Below are positions 17,118-26,721 of a stretch of 42,236 bases of DNA, piece by piece. A program made the translations under genes and the position numbers. The notes beneath the pieces were generated by a model. That model saw nothing but the letters and a program-made list of their open reading frames with translations. It was not told the origin of the DNA and made no database searches. The stretch covers positions 1 through 42,236 of the IMG/VR virus record IMGVR_UViG_3300050014_000806; one strand, written 5' to 3'. Source of the DNA: a virus. Every line of letters begins with the position of its first letter. Within the stretch, counting starts at the first letter, position 1.

Positions 17118-20100
17118 AGGATAATTAAAATAAAATTCCCAATTCTTGCTACTATCTGTAAAACTTCTTGCTAGACCATTGTCTTTTCCCCATTCCCATC
17201 CTTTCCAAGCTACCCAATATTTAAGAGTATGTTTATCGTCTAATTGTTTTTCAAGTACAATCCATTGACCTTTTGGACCAATCCATTTTTGAATAGGAAT
17301 GTATCCATCTTCGGGAGTATATTCTGTTCCAGATAAACCGGATTTTTCAAAGCTAAATTCTTTTGCAAAACGATCCATCTTAGAAATTTCTCTTTGATCC
17401 TCACTACCGATATCCATTTTTTCAAGTGGGGTTCCTTCACGATTAAAATGTACTGCTTCGAATAGATTCTCTTCTTGATCTTCATCAATGAATTCTTTTA
17501 GTTCAGCTAAAGCTGTTTTTGGGTCCCCGTGATGAAAAGACCTACGACTTATAGCTATAGCCAAAAAATTTCCGGCCTTGTGATTTTCCAAAACCAAAAT
17601 AGGCTCTCCTTTATAATCCCTAATAACTTCTATAATACGATATTCGTCTCTCCAGTTAGGAACAAGTTCATTGATATTCCAGGGAGTATTGTCTATGATG
17701 TTTTTATCAATTGCTGTTTGACCCACTGACATTTGTTTTTGCGGGGTTCCTACTCGAGTAAAATTAGCGGCTTCAGTAACAGATTCCAATCTGATTACTT
17801 TCATTTCTAGTTCATTAATGACCGCTGTTATATCTTTGCACCAGGTTTTTATTTCATCTTCTCCCTCTCTAAAATAATACACATAATGAGGAATTTCTAA
17901 TCCAGCTTCAAATACTAGAAAAGCACCATAAGTAATTTTACTATTTGATTTGAACTGTGCTTGAAGTATTTGAGCATCGGGAGCTAGTTGTGTAGATTTT
18001 TTATTTGTTACAACCTCAACTATCCCTGTCCCGAATTTATCCGCCATGTCATGAAGTGTTGAGAAAAGTAATTCTTTGTCATGCTGAATTTTTCTTCCTT
18101 TAATATCTCCAATTTGCAAAGTATCCAATGGATCCCCTTCCCTCTGAAAATAAACGTTTTCGTTTACTTTTCTAGCTTTGGATGCTTTAGGACTAATAAG
18201 ATATTCGTGACGTTCTTCTCCATCTGGATCTCCTCTAGATGTAAGATCTATAGCTTTAACTTTGTATTTTCCGGCTTCCCCATATTCATGAATAGCTTCT
18301 AAAATCTCTCTTCTTACAGATTGGCCAGGATAACAATAATAAGTAAAGCTTCCATCTTCATTTATGATGATTTCAGCCCCATTCCATTTTAAATAGTCTT
18401 CAATAAATTTTTTAAAACTTTCAGCTTGAGCTTCTCTACCAATCTTTAGAGCTTTAAAAGGATCTTCGTGACGTTCAAAATCTAAAGACTCGTTTTGGGT
18501 CTTCATTTTGCCATCCTTAATATCTTCATACATTCTCATGGTAGCTCTAATAATTGAGCCAGCTGAAAGTTCTTCTAACCATTCATCAAATACATTTAAA
18601 TCTTTAACACCTGAATTTTTGACAGATATTTTAGCATAATTTGTTTTATTTGGATCATGAGAAGGACCTGTCCATGATTTCTGTGTAAATTCAATGTAAT
18701 CTCCGTCTGATAAATTGATATACAATTCTGAACTATCTTCATCGGCTTCACCTTCAATGTGAGTAATTTTAACTCCATTGTAATTCCATCTCTTGGCTAT
18801 AGCTCTTTCATCATCTTCCATATTCTCAATATCCCCCGAGAATTCAACGTCAAAATGGAACATTCCAATATCCATAGAACGTATAGGATCCCCGCCTCTT
18901 TCAAAGTTAACGGATTCCTTCATTGTATTATGTTTAATCAATCTTTTTTCTCTTTGATCACGAGCATTTATTTTTCCTTTAATACTTTGAAGAGCTTCTG
19001 TTTCAGCTTTTTTCCAATCGCTTCTTAAGCCAGGATCTGAAGTAACGGCCATAATACCGCCAACAGCGTCCGAAATAATAATTAAAATTGGAAATCCCTT
19101 ATAATTTCTTATAAAAGTTCCTAGACGATAAACCTCCATAAAATTATCTGCCAAGCCCCAATCAATTTCTTGTATAAGTTTTTTATCTAAATAAGTTTGA
19201 CCAATCCCCATTGATTTAATGGGTTCTTGCCCTCTTTCAAAGTTAATAGATTCCTCAAGATTGTCATATTTCCATTCAATCTCCATAGAATAAACATCGT
19301 GTTTAATGTATCCAACATCCTGCAATCTGGAAATTCGGAATTCGGGCAAATTCTTTCTCAACCACTGATTAACTATTCCTTTGGCACTACCTCCTTGAAC
19401 ATACGGAGATACTTGTATACTTTTTCTAATATAATTATCATCGTCCACTATAGGCTCTCTCAGAAATCCAGGAAATTGTTCCTCTAGTGCTTTTTCCAAT
19501 TGTTTAAATTTGTTTATTCGTAGAGCCATTTGACCAATTTGAAGAGATTTAATAGGTTCTTGGCCTCTTTCAAAGTTTTGAGATTCTTTAAGATATGTTT
19601 TGTCCAAATATCCTTTAATTATATCAACATGAGTCATAAAAGCTCCGCCTTCAAGCATTAGACTGAACAAATCCCCTATAACAAATCCAATATTATTAAT
19701 ACCTTCTTTAAATGGATATTTTGCTACTTCTATTTTAATAAGATCTTCAAGTTCCTTTTCAGCAATATCTATTTCTTTAGATGCATGAATTGTGGATGGA
19801 GTCGAATCCGTCTTATCATATTGATCCAAAACATAATTATTATATTCAGATAAAGAACGAAATCCAGCTTTTTTTACAGCTAATTCTATTTTAGCCATAA
19901 CGGGTTTTACTTTTTCTTCAATGTCTTCTATGATATGGATAGCTAGTTCTTCGCTAGTCATATCCCATTGATATTTCTTACCAATTCTTAGTTTGTCTAG
20001 AGATTCTCCTCCTCGTTCAAAATTTATATCTTCTTTTAGCGGTTTTCCTCGCATTTTGTCTTTATTCTTTTCCCACTCTTTCCATGAATCATTTTCCTTT

Positions 20101-20426
20101 TGTATTTCTTTATCAATACTTCTTTTCAGATTAATTAAAGCTTGTTCTGGTGTTGGCTGATAATCCCCAAAAACCCCAACTCTTGAAATGGCACGAAATT
20201 GCCATGATCCCTGACTCTTATTCTTTAAAACAAGAATGGGGTATCCTCTATAATCTCTTATCAAGACAACAATATCGTATAGAAAAGCATGTTTTTCTAG
20301 ATCAATAGCCCAATCGGTTTCGTCCAGAATCTTTTGATCTTCGACTTGTGTGCCGATACCCATTTTTTTAATGGGGGCACCGGTTCGTTCGAAGTTCAAC
20401 TTCTCTGATATTGTAAGGGCTTTCAT
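17109..20426 (-). CDS. Nine-module tagged protein, candidate virion-cargo polyprotein
   Basis: This 1105-residue protein contains nine copies of the window's tag, each followed by one domain-sized segment of ~105-150 residues. The tag glutamates are E8, E132, E281, E392, E504, E646, E756, E885 and E990. In eight of nine the residue two before the Glu is Leu, Ile, Met or Val. The usual continuation is S-x-x-FERG-x-(D/E)-P-x-K-x-(L/M)-x-IG. The bodies of modules 1, 4 and 8 are related, sharing (I)R(D/N)Y(K/R)G-x-PIL(V/I) at residues ~56, 439 and 935. The others differ from each other. The hydrophobic-x-Glu core equals the T4 prohead-protease consensus, so I infer cleavage into nine mature proteins. 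No module has a recognised enzyme motif. Confidence 0.8.
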   Translation of the reverse strand: MKALTISEKLNFERTGAPIKKMGIGTQVEDQKILDETDWAIDLEKHAFLYDIVVLIRDYRGYPILVLKNKSQGSWQFRAISRVGVFGDYQPTPEQALINLKRSIDKEIQKENDSWKEWEKNKDKMRGKPLKEDINFERGGESLDKLRIGKKYQWDMTSEELAIHIIEDIEEKVKPVMAKIELAVKKAGFRSLSEYNNYVLDQYDKTDSTPSTIHASKEIDIAEKELEDLIKIEVAKYPFKEGINNIGFVIGDLFSLMLEGGAFMTHVDIIKGYLDKTYLKESQNFERGQEPIKSLQIGQMALRINKFKQLEKALEEQFPGFLREPIVDDDNYIRKSIQVSPYVQGGSAKGIVNQWLRKNLPEFRISRLQDVGYIKHDVYSMEIEWKYDNLEESINFERGQEPIKSMGIGQTYLDKKLIQEIDWGLADNFMEVYRLGTFIRNYKGFPILIIISDAVGGIMAVTSDPGLRSDWKKAETEALQSIKGKINARDQREKRLIKHNTMKESVNFERGGDPIRSMDIGMFHFDVEFSGDIENMEDDERAIAKRWNYNGVKITHIEGEADEDSSELYINLSDGDYIEFTQKSWTGPSHDPNKTNYAKISVKNSGVKDLNVFDEWLEELSAGSIIRATMRMYEDIKDGKMKTQNESLDFERHEDPFKALKIGREAQAESFKKFIEDYLKWNGAEIIINEDGSFTYYCYPGQSVRREILEAIHEYGEAGKYKVKAIDLTSRGDPDGEERHEYLISPKASKARKVNENVYFQREGDPLDTLQIGDIKGRKIQHDKELLFSTLHDMADKFGTGIVEVVTNKKSTQLAPDAQILQAQFKSNSKITYGAFLVFEAGLEIPHYVYYFREGEDEIKTWCKDITAVINELEMKVIRLESVTEAANFTRVGTPQKQMSVGQTAIDKNIIDNTPWNINELVPNWRDEYRIIEVIRDYKGEPILVLENHKAGNFLAIAISRRSFHHGDPKTALAELKEFIDEDQEENLFEAVHFNREGTPLEKMDIGSEDQREISKMDRFAKEFSFEKSGLSGTEYTPEDGYIPIQKWIGPKGQWIVLEKQLDDKHTLKYWVAWKGWEWGKDNGLARSFTDSSKNWEFYFNYPLA

Positions 20427-20432
20427 GCTTAC

Positions 20433-21173
20433 TTAGAATTTTCTGGCTAAATTCTGATCATTCTTTAGACCCTGCTTAATTATCGTGCGAAGATCTTCCG
20501 GGAATATTTTATATTCTGTTGAAAGTTTATTAACAACTGCTTTTGGTGCTTTTTCACCCAAAACTCCCCTAAGCTGATTGTATAAATCATAGGTAGCTTG
20601 AATAATTTTAGCATTTCTTTTCTGTATTTTTTCTCTTGTTTTTCTACCTTGATCGGATGTATCCTCAGCCCATTTGTCGGATCTTTCAGTAGTTGCATCC
20701 AAGTTTACAGCTTCCGAAGCTAATGAATATACATCTGCTGGCGACATTTTTTCAAATTCATCAAACGCATTAATTATCTTATCATATAAATCATTACCAA
20801 AGACTCCTTCACGATTATTTTGTAATAAAAGTCTGAATTTCGACAATGTGTAGCTAACTGTACGAGGTTTAAGATCTAATACATCTCCTAGTCTTGGAGC
20901 AGATAGTTTTTGCCAGTCTGTGATAGTTTCTTTGCCCATTTTTAGTGCATTACGTGTCAACCCGCTATCTCCTCTTCCTTGAGTATCTTCCGACCTTCCC
21001 ATAGCATCTTTCGCAGCTAAATACATGGCAGCTAATTGTGGCTTGGTTATAACATCATTGCCTCTTGATATAGCAGCTTGTTCGCCACTCGAATATTCTA
21101 TTTCGTTTTCTCCGTATAATTCTTCAAGAGATTCGCAAACAAGTTTTTCTGGGTAAAAATGGAAATTCATCAT
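20433..21173 (-). CDS. LVCES-tagged protein of unknown function
   Basis: This 246-residue protein lies 6 bases upstream of the nine-module gene. It begins with a short MNFHFYPE leader, then KLVCESLEELYGE, the tag's first half as in the genes at 2714 and 5692. The body is helical and charged. A segment SAPRLGDVLDLKPRTVSYTLSKFRLLLQN (residues ~91-119) looks like a winged-helix or similar DNA-binding helix-turn-helix, and the C-terminus is Lys-rich. A DNA-binding, perhaps DNA-packaged protein is possible, but no family is recognised. Confidence 0.6.
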   Translation of the reverse strand: MMNFHFYPEKLVCESLEELYGENEIEYSSGEQAAISRGNDVITKPQLAAMYLAAKDAMGRSEDTQGRGDSGLTRNALKMGKETITDWQKLSAPRLGDVLDLKPRTVSYTLSKFRLLLQNNREGVFGNDLYDKIINAFDEFEKMSPADVYSLASEAVNLDATTERSDKWAEDTSDQGRKTREKIQKRNAKIIQATYDLYNQLRGVLGEKAPKAVVNKLSTEYKIFPEDLRTIIKQGLKNDQNLARKF

Positions 21174-21192
21174 AGTTGGAAGTTTTATTTAT

Positions 21193-21270
21193 TTATCCGA
21201 CGGGTAATGGCGTAAATCCCGGAAATTCTGAAGGAGGGGGAAAAGCTGAAAATCCAAAAGATGTTTTTGA
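21193..21270 (-). pseudogene. Orphaned C-terminal coding remnant of the gene at 22080
   Basis: Read on the minus strand this intergenic stretch encodes 25 codons ending in TAA: SKTSFGFSAF, then PPPSEFPGFTPLPVG. The end resembles the C-terminus of the large tail protein across the nuclease gene (YGFPGGNPLPL): both have FPG, two residues, then PLP. The simplest reading is that this was the original 3' end, displaced when the GIY-YIG gene arrived with a new 3' end. Similarity is short, so this is a hypothesis. Confidence 0.5.
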
Positions 21271-21283
21271 TATATAAAATAAA
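21269..21283 (+). promoter_or_regulatory. Late-type promoter box for the antisense GIY-YIG gene
   Basis: GATATATAAAATAAA, identical to the box at 8327-8341, ends 6 bases before ATG 21290. Its presence means the inserted endonuclease probably carries its own late promoter, antisense to the structural operon. Confidence 0.6.
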
Positions 21284-21289
21284 TAAATT

Positions 21290-22147
21290 ATGTATAAGGG
21301 GATTATTTATTGTGCAACAAGTCCATCAAATAAAAAATATTATGGGCAATCTATCGGTAGTTTAGAAAAAAGGGTTAAAAGACATTATTCTTCTAGAAGT
21401 TCGAACGATAATACTATTTTTCATAATGCTTTAAAAAAATATAAGGATCAGATTTTATGGGAGACTGTGGAAGCTTATGAATTTGCAGAAAGAATTGATT
21501 TAATTAATAAATTAAATGAAAGAGAAATATATTGGATTGAAACAAACAAAACATGCATAAGCAAATTTGGAAAAGAATTTGGGTATAATATGACGGAAGG
21601 GGGTCAAGGTGTTAAATTTTATCATCATACGGAAGCTACAAAAGAAATAATTCGAAAAAAATTAAAAGGAAAACCCAAATCTTTAGAATCTAGAGAAAAT
21701 TACCGATTAGCTAATATCGGAGAGAATAATCCAATGTATGGAAAAGAAGGAGAATTACATCCTAGATTTGGTAAAAAAATGACTTTAGAAAATAAGGAGT
21801 TTTTAAAAGATTTATATTTAGATAAGACTTTCGAAGAAAGGCATGGAGAAAAAGAAGCTATAATAATAAAAAATAAAATATCTGAAAATAGAAGGGGAAA
21901 AGGACTTGGCGAAAAAAGCTTAGAGACAAAAGAAAAAATTAAAAAGAAACTTCAAAAAAGATTTGAGAATCAGAATGAAAGAGATAACATAAAAATTCTA
22001 ACTCGAAATGCTATGCAGCGTCCAGATGTGAAACAAAATCTAATAAATGGAATACGAAAATACTGGGCAGAGAAAAAAGCTAAAGAGGTAGTGGATTCCC
22101 GCCAGGAAAACCATACGTCTGCGCTCCTTTCGGTGCCCATGATTTAA
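21290..22147 (+). CDS. GIY-YIG homing endonuclease antisense in the tail operon
   Basis: This 285-residue protein has a GIY-YIG domain in residues 1-100 (GIIYCATSP, YYGQSIGSLEKRVKRHY, and NEREIYWIE with the catalytic-type Glu). It then has NUMOD3-like units (TEATKEIIRKKLKGK, NPMYGKEGELHPRFGKKM). It lies on the plus strand between minus-strand structural genes. Its last 68 bases overlap the 3' end of the gene at 22080, so its final ~22 residues are read antisense to that gene's C-terminus. It belongs to a different sub-branch from the genes at 8713, 35684 and 36286. It has its own late-type promoter box. Confidence 0.8.
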   Translation: MYKGIIYCATSPSNKKYYGQSIGSLEKRVKRHYSSRSSNDNTIFHNALKKYKDQILWETVEAYEFAERIDLINKLNEREIYWIETNKTCISKFGKEFGYNMTEGGQGVKFYHHTEATKEIIRKKLKGKPKSLESRENYRLANIGENNPMYGKEGELHPRFGKKMTLENKEFLKDLYLDKTFEERHGEKEAIIIKNKISENRRGKGLGEKSLETKEKIKKKLQKRFENQNERDNIKILTRNAMQRPDVKQNLINGIRKYWAEKKAKEVVDSRQENHTSALLSVPMI

Positions 22148-25100
22148 GTAAGAATGCCATGTATGGTAAATTAGTCGGTTTTAAGTTCTCATATTTTGGG
22201 AATGGATCTTTTTGAATTAATGTTGTCATGGAAGCAGATAAGGTAGCTTTATAAGATTTGTAATTGACTACGCTCTTACTTAATACACTGCCATAATTCG
22301 TATTCATAAAGTCTGCATTGTTCAATTCAAAATTGGCAATGATTTTATCTAAGGGGCCTTGAGCAATAGTTTGATCAATATCTTTGGCAAAGTTAATAAC
22401 TGGCTTTGGATTCTTAATTGTAAAAGCAAAGTTCGCTGTTTCTGGCTTAGTATTTATGGGTAAAGGTGCCAAAACGTCATCTACTTTCTGAATTATAACG
22501 TCTAATTTGTCGAACTGACTATTAATCGTTTGTTCTGCTTTCTCCATGGATTTAATAGTAGGATCTGGATGATCTTTAACTGGAGCACCACTGATAGCAT
22601 CCTGTACGATTTTATATTTGGTTTCAGCAACCATTTGTTTCCTTTTGGCATCCAAAGTTCTCTCATCTATAGCAGCACCATTCGTATTCCATTTTGCTAA
22701 TGCATCTGTATAACGTGGAATATCAATGTACGGTTTAACAGTTCGGTCTCTTTTAGGTTTTGCTGCTTTGTGATTTCTTTTTTCAATTACTAATTCGTCT
22801 ACTACAGCTTTCGCATTATCTACGTCTACTTTAAGCTTCTTTAGATAATTCTTTAGTGTAATCTTTTTGAAGTTTTGAATTTGTTTTGTAATTTCTTTCT
22901 TCAAAACATCAACTTCATTCTGAATAAGTGTTACTGGATCAGCAAGAGGAATATGATTCTGAGTTGACCAGTTTACAAATAGAATCCAAGGGAATGGATA
23001 TATTCCTGTAATAGTTAAACCCAATACAATCATCCCCCATTTAGCTTGGAATGCTTTAATGGGAATATAAACAGTCGGGAAAGGAATAGGTCCAATTGGT
23101 GGCGGAAATCCTGTTGACCAAGCTGTTGCAGGATTTACAACGCTTGCAAGGGTAGCAAAAGCACAATATCTAAGCCAATACTTCTTATCGCTATATCTCA
23201 TTTTAGTTTTAGGACTTAAATATGGATCTGATTCATCAGGAGCTTCGCACGGATCTGTATCAAGTGTGTACCAACGATATTCCTCATTGTCAATGTTGAT
23301 GATCGAATATGATTCGAAAACTTGGTTAAGGGCATCTAAATCAGCTGTAGCTTGATCTATTTCACCCGGTAAAGCTTTATATCTCTTCCATAAATTATTG
23401 AAATATCCTTCAATCCAAATACCTTCATTCTGAGTTTCCTGTAGTCTTGTTATCTTTGGAGCAAACCCTGTTTTTAAAAGATCCTGAATAGTTAACGAGA
23501 AATTAAACAAAAATAGAATAAGATTAATCTCGGCATCTATTTGGGTAGAAGATAATTTTGTATTCTTGGTAGTTAGAGAAGTCAAATAGTCTTTTGCAGC
23601 CTGGGATTTTTGATTCGGTTGAGAATTAGTCGCTGCATCATATTTTGTTTTCATTACTGCATAGAAGTCTGGCGTGTTTTTCGTTGTGAAGTTCATCCCC
23701 TGTGCTAACTCCTTGCAATATGAATTTACTTTATCTTTAATCTTTTGTAAGCTATATTGATCTAAGAAATATCTATTGGTTAAAAAATCCTGTATTTGTT
23801 TTATAAAAGTAACCACAGTTTGACTTGTCTGGTCATAATATGCAATCAAATCCTGTAATAATGTGAAATAAAATTCAATCATTACAAGTTCTTTAGGATC
23901 TGCTGCTGTTACTCTAGCCTGGGCAATTCCATTTCCTGCATCACTATTCAAATTACTAAATAACGTATCATCACTATTATCCAATTCTGTTTTGATCCCC
24001 TCAACATTTTCCTGGTCACATTTAGTTTTCACATTATCCTTGCCTGCTATCGTATTAGTTCTTTTTTGCCAATCTTTTATTTGAGCTTTATATGAAGTCA
24101 TTATTCCATTCCAGCGGGTAATTACTCCTCCTGTTTTATAAATGACCTTTTTTAATTGTTCGGCATTTATACTAGGATCTATGCCTGGTGCATCTTTAAG
24201 CATAACAGGATAGAAGCTTGGAATATAAAATTCTCTAATAAATCCTTTAATATCTACTTGTTCCGCATATTTGTCTTGAAGTTTGGATATTTTTTCACCA
24301 ATATCATTATTTGCTGGTTCAACAATATCCATAGTGTATATTTTATTCACATCAATTTTCTCAACAACTCCATTGAGTGGCGGATAGATGTTGTTGCCAT
24401 CAAATACGGCAAATGGTTTATGAACATCCAAAGTATCGTTGGCGCTTACCAATATTTTGAATGGCTTTAATGTCTTATTTTCAAATAAAGCTTTTGTCGC
24501 AGTATCTTCTCCAGATACCTGGTTAATGCTAACATCTGGATTCAATACAACTTCACAAGATAAATTAAGTAGCTTATCTTCAATAGGAGTATGCGGCACA
24601 ATATTTGTGTCCGGACTTGTAAGACAGGTTTCTAATTGAGCTAGAGTTGGTGTTGTTTGTGTATATGCACTTGGATCCGGAGTTGTTTCAGCATCAGTTA
24701 ACATTCTTGGTGTTGGAATACAGGATTGAGCCCCAGCTGTTTCTGCAAATGATTTCAAGGCTGCTTGTTGAAGAATATGTCGGTTACGAAGATACACAAA
24801 TGTTGCCAGTAAGGATCCAACAATTATTGTGTCCAGTTTTTTGAGGGTATTTAGCATTGTATTGATTTGATTCAATTCATCCTTTGCTAAACCTACTGCT
24901 CCCGGAATGATTTTACTTGCTGCTTGACCTTCTTGACGAATTCTTGCCTTAAGAACGGCAGTCAGCGTTCTAATGAGACGCTGGATATATTTTCCTCGAT
25001 ATGGTGACGGGTAATCATTCTGAGTTAAAAATTCTTTAACTTTTAGAATAATCATATACGCCATAAATGCCCATGGAAGAATACCATTTATTTTAGAAAT

Positions 25101-25610
25101 AAGGCCTGCTAGATCTGTAGCAATTCTGGATGTTTCGACTTTAAGATCCAAATCACTTTGCTCATCTGCAACTCTCATAAAATCGTCCTCAGTAAGATTC
25201 TGATCTCCGAGTAAGGCCATAAGAGCATTTGCTTGATTATCGTATGCACTTGGGTCTTCACATTGTAATAGAATATCCGAAGTTAGAGAATTACCAAAGT
25301 CCTGATCAACATAATGAATGAATTGCTGTAGATCTGGACTATGCTGAACATAGTTATTTACATCATCATCGGTAATATTATTGGGGTCTTGGATATAAGC
25401 AAGTGCAGGATCAGAACTTTTACTTAAAAGCCCCTGAATTTTTTTCTGAAGTAATTTCTGAAGATATATGAGTAATGGAGTTACGGCAGCTAAAGCCGCA
25501 AGCTTAAGAGCGATAAGAAGATTCGGCTTTTTTAAAAGGTTTTTGAATTTCGTTATCTCTGCATTGAGTACGCCCAGTGCAGCAGCTATTAATTTACTTT
25601 TTAGGCTCAT
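22080..25610 (-). CDS. Very large tail protein with membrane-like segments
   Basis: This 1176-residue protein is encoded in the tail/baseplate operon downstream of the spike and one tagged gene. There are hydrophobic segments at ~31-50, ~177-195 and ~261-274, and a longer hydrophobic, Pro-rich region about two-thirds of the way along (GFPPPIGPIPFPTVYIPI and WGMIVLGLTITGIYPFPWILF). Long helical, Lys/Asp-rich stretches lie between them. Size and hydrophobic segments would suit a tape-measure or DNA-injection protein, but I do not recognise a family. The 3' end ends in TAG inside the antisense nuclease gene and may have been replaced during its insertion. The start overlaps the upstream gene by 17 bases. 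Confidence 0.6.
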   Translation of the reverse strand: MSLKSKLIAAALGVLNAEITKFKNLLKKPNLLIALKLAALAAVTPLLIYLQKLLQKKIQGLLSKSSDPALAYIQDPNNITDDDVNNYVQHSPDLQQFIHYVDQDFGNSLTSDILLQCEDPSAYDNQANALMALLGDQNLTEDDFMRVADEQSDLDLKVETSRIATDLAGLISKINGILPWAFMAYMIILKVKEFLTQNDYPSPYRGKYIQRLIRTLTAVLKARIRQEGQAASKIIPGAVGLAKDELNQINTMLNTLKKLDTIIVGSLLATFVYLRNRHILQQAALKSFAETAGAQSCIPTPRMLTDAETTPDPSAYTQTTPTLAQLETCLTSPDTNIVPHTPIEDKLLNLSCEVVLNPDVSINQVSGEDTATKALFENKTLKPFKILVSANDTLDVHKPFAVFDGNNIYPPLNGVVEKIDVNKIYTMDIVEPANNDIGEKISKLQDKYAEQVDIKGFIREFYIPSFYPVMLKDAPGIDPSINAEQLKKVIYKTGGVITRWNGIMTSYKAQIKDWQKRTNTIAGKDNVKTKCDQENVEGIKTELDNSDDTLFSNLNSDAGNGIAQARVTAADPKELVMIEFYFTLLQDLIAYYDQTSQTVVTFIKQIQDFLTNRYFLDQYSLQKIKDKVNSYCKELAQGMNFTTKNTPDFYAVMKTKYDAATNSQPNQKSQAAKDYLTSLTTKNTKLSSTQIDAEINLILFLFNFSLTIQDLLKTGFAPKITRLQETQNEGIWIEGYFNNLWKRYKALPGEIDQATADLDALNQVFESYSIINIDNEEYRWYTLDTDPCEAPDESDPYLSPKTKMRYSDKKYWLRYCAFATLASVVNPATAWSTGFPPPIGPIPFPTVYIPIKAFQAKWGMIVLGLTITGIYPFPWILFVNWSTQNHIPLADPVTLIQNEVDVLKKEITKQIQNFKKITLKNYLKKLKVDVDNAKAVVDELVIEKRNHKAAKPKRDRTVKPYIDIPRYTDALAKWNTNGAAIDERTLDAKRKQMVAETKYKIVQDAISGAPVKDHPDPTIKSMEKAEQTINSQFDKLDVIIQKVDDVLAPLPINTKPETANFAFTIKNPKPVINFAKDIDQTIAQGPLDKIIANFELNNADFMNTNYGSVLSKSVVNYKSYKATLSASMTTLIQKDPFPKYENLKPTNLPYMAFLLKSWAPKGAQTYGFPGGNPLPL

Positions 25611-26721
25611 AAGGATTCTTGTATGATTTCCTCCATTGCGGATCCATCCATCTGCCTTTTTTCTTCAATATTTCAAATCGATCAACATCCATCCACTCTT
25701 CTTCAACTTCAGTTACACTTTTACGTTTTAATTCTGGCATAATTTCTACCCATAATTGATTTGGATTCGTTTTGTCTTTTTCATTTCGCATCAAGGAAGA
25801 GCCATACCAAATGGCTAAAGAATCTTTTTCTTCGGGGGTAAGATCTTTATACTTTTCAACTTTTAATACATTGCAAAGTCCTCTTCCTTCTAAATAAGCA
25901 GGAGCAAATTGTCCAACACCTGGAGTAGATCTTCCTATTCCAAGTTTTTTAAGAGGTTCTCCTGTACGTTCAAAATTAACAGATTCCCTTATACCTCCAT
26001 TTGGATCAAAAGCTGCTTTGAAAGCATCCCAATACGGTGAACTAACATAGACTATGAATTTACTTCTCCAACTTCCCCCTCTTTTCATAATATCCCTATG
26101 TTCTACTTCACCTTCAAAATAATTTGGGCTAAGACATTGGTAAAGATAATCCGTGAATCTTCCGTTGCCATTATAGTCATCGATACTCAACCAGACTTCA
26201 TCTTTGTTACTCATGATACTAATTGAACCAATTCCTGGGGATAATCTAAGACAATTTAATCCTTTTTTAACTTTGTCGTATATTCCAAGACTCAATGCAT
26301 CAAATGGTTCTTTGTGTCTTTCGAAGTCCAAACTCTCTTCCATTTTTATAAAATGAAAAGAGGTAGGGATTTCTTCAAATATATGTTGTAATTCTTTTTT
26401 TACTTTAAATCTAATCGTGTATCTATTAGAGGTTTTTTCCTCAATTTGGCCTTTACCATCGAAATACTGATCCAAACCATATTTTTTAATCAAGCCATTA
26501 ATATAGTTTTTTCCTCCCTCGCCATAAAAACAAAAAGAATCCTCACCTGATGGATAAAAACTATACATAAATCTTGGATCCCCTAATCCTGTTCCCCCAA
26601 TCATTTCATTATCCACAAAAGATCTTAATTGGCTATAGATCTTCTTTTTTATGCCAATATTCAAAGCGTCTATCGGGTTCTGACTTCTTTCAAAATCTAG
26701 AGATTCTCTAACTATTTTCAT
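25594..26721 (-). CDS. Three-module tagged protein
   Basis: This 375-residue protein has three tags: MKIVRESLDFERSQNP (Glu6), MEESLDFERHKEP (Glu129) and IRESVNFERTGEP (Glu246). Each is followed by a segment of ~115-130 residues, and in each the residue two before the Glu is Ile, Val or Met. The first two bodies look related in length and in a YING/YNGNG-like middle; the third differs and ends in a basic WRKSYKNPYEPKK. This is a smaller version of the nine-module protein and is likewise inferred to be cut into separate products. It lies between spike and large tail protein, with a 1-base overlap with the spike gene. Confidence 0.7.
   Translation of the reverse strand: MKIVRESLDFERSQNPIDALNIGIKKKIYSQLRSFVDNEMIGGTGLGDPRFMYSFYPSGEDSFCFYGEGGKNYINGLIKKYGLDQYFDGKGQIEEKTSNRYTIRFKVKKELQHIFEEIPTSFHFIKMEESLDFERHKEPFDALSLGIYDKVKKGLNCLRLSPGIGSISIMSNKDEVWLSIDDYNGNGRFTDYLYQCLSPNYFEGEVEHRDIMKRGGSWRSKFIVYVSSPYWDAFKAAFDPNGGIRESVNFERTGEPLKKLGIGRSTPGVGQFAPAYLEGRGLCNVLKVEKYKDLTPEEKDSLAIWYGSSLMRNEKDKTNPNQLWVEIMPELKRKSVTEVEEEWMDVDRFEILKKKGRWMDPQWRKSYKNPYEPKK

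Noticed and set aside
17109-20426. Nine-module gene as an assembly artefact of repeated sequence
   Set aside because: The tags and bodies differ at the DNA level, and only short motifs recur, so collapsed or expanded repeats are unlikely.
24156-24844. Plus-strand open frames opposite the large tail gene
   Set aside because: They are short, overlap one another, and have composition expected from the reverse of the real gene.
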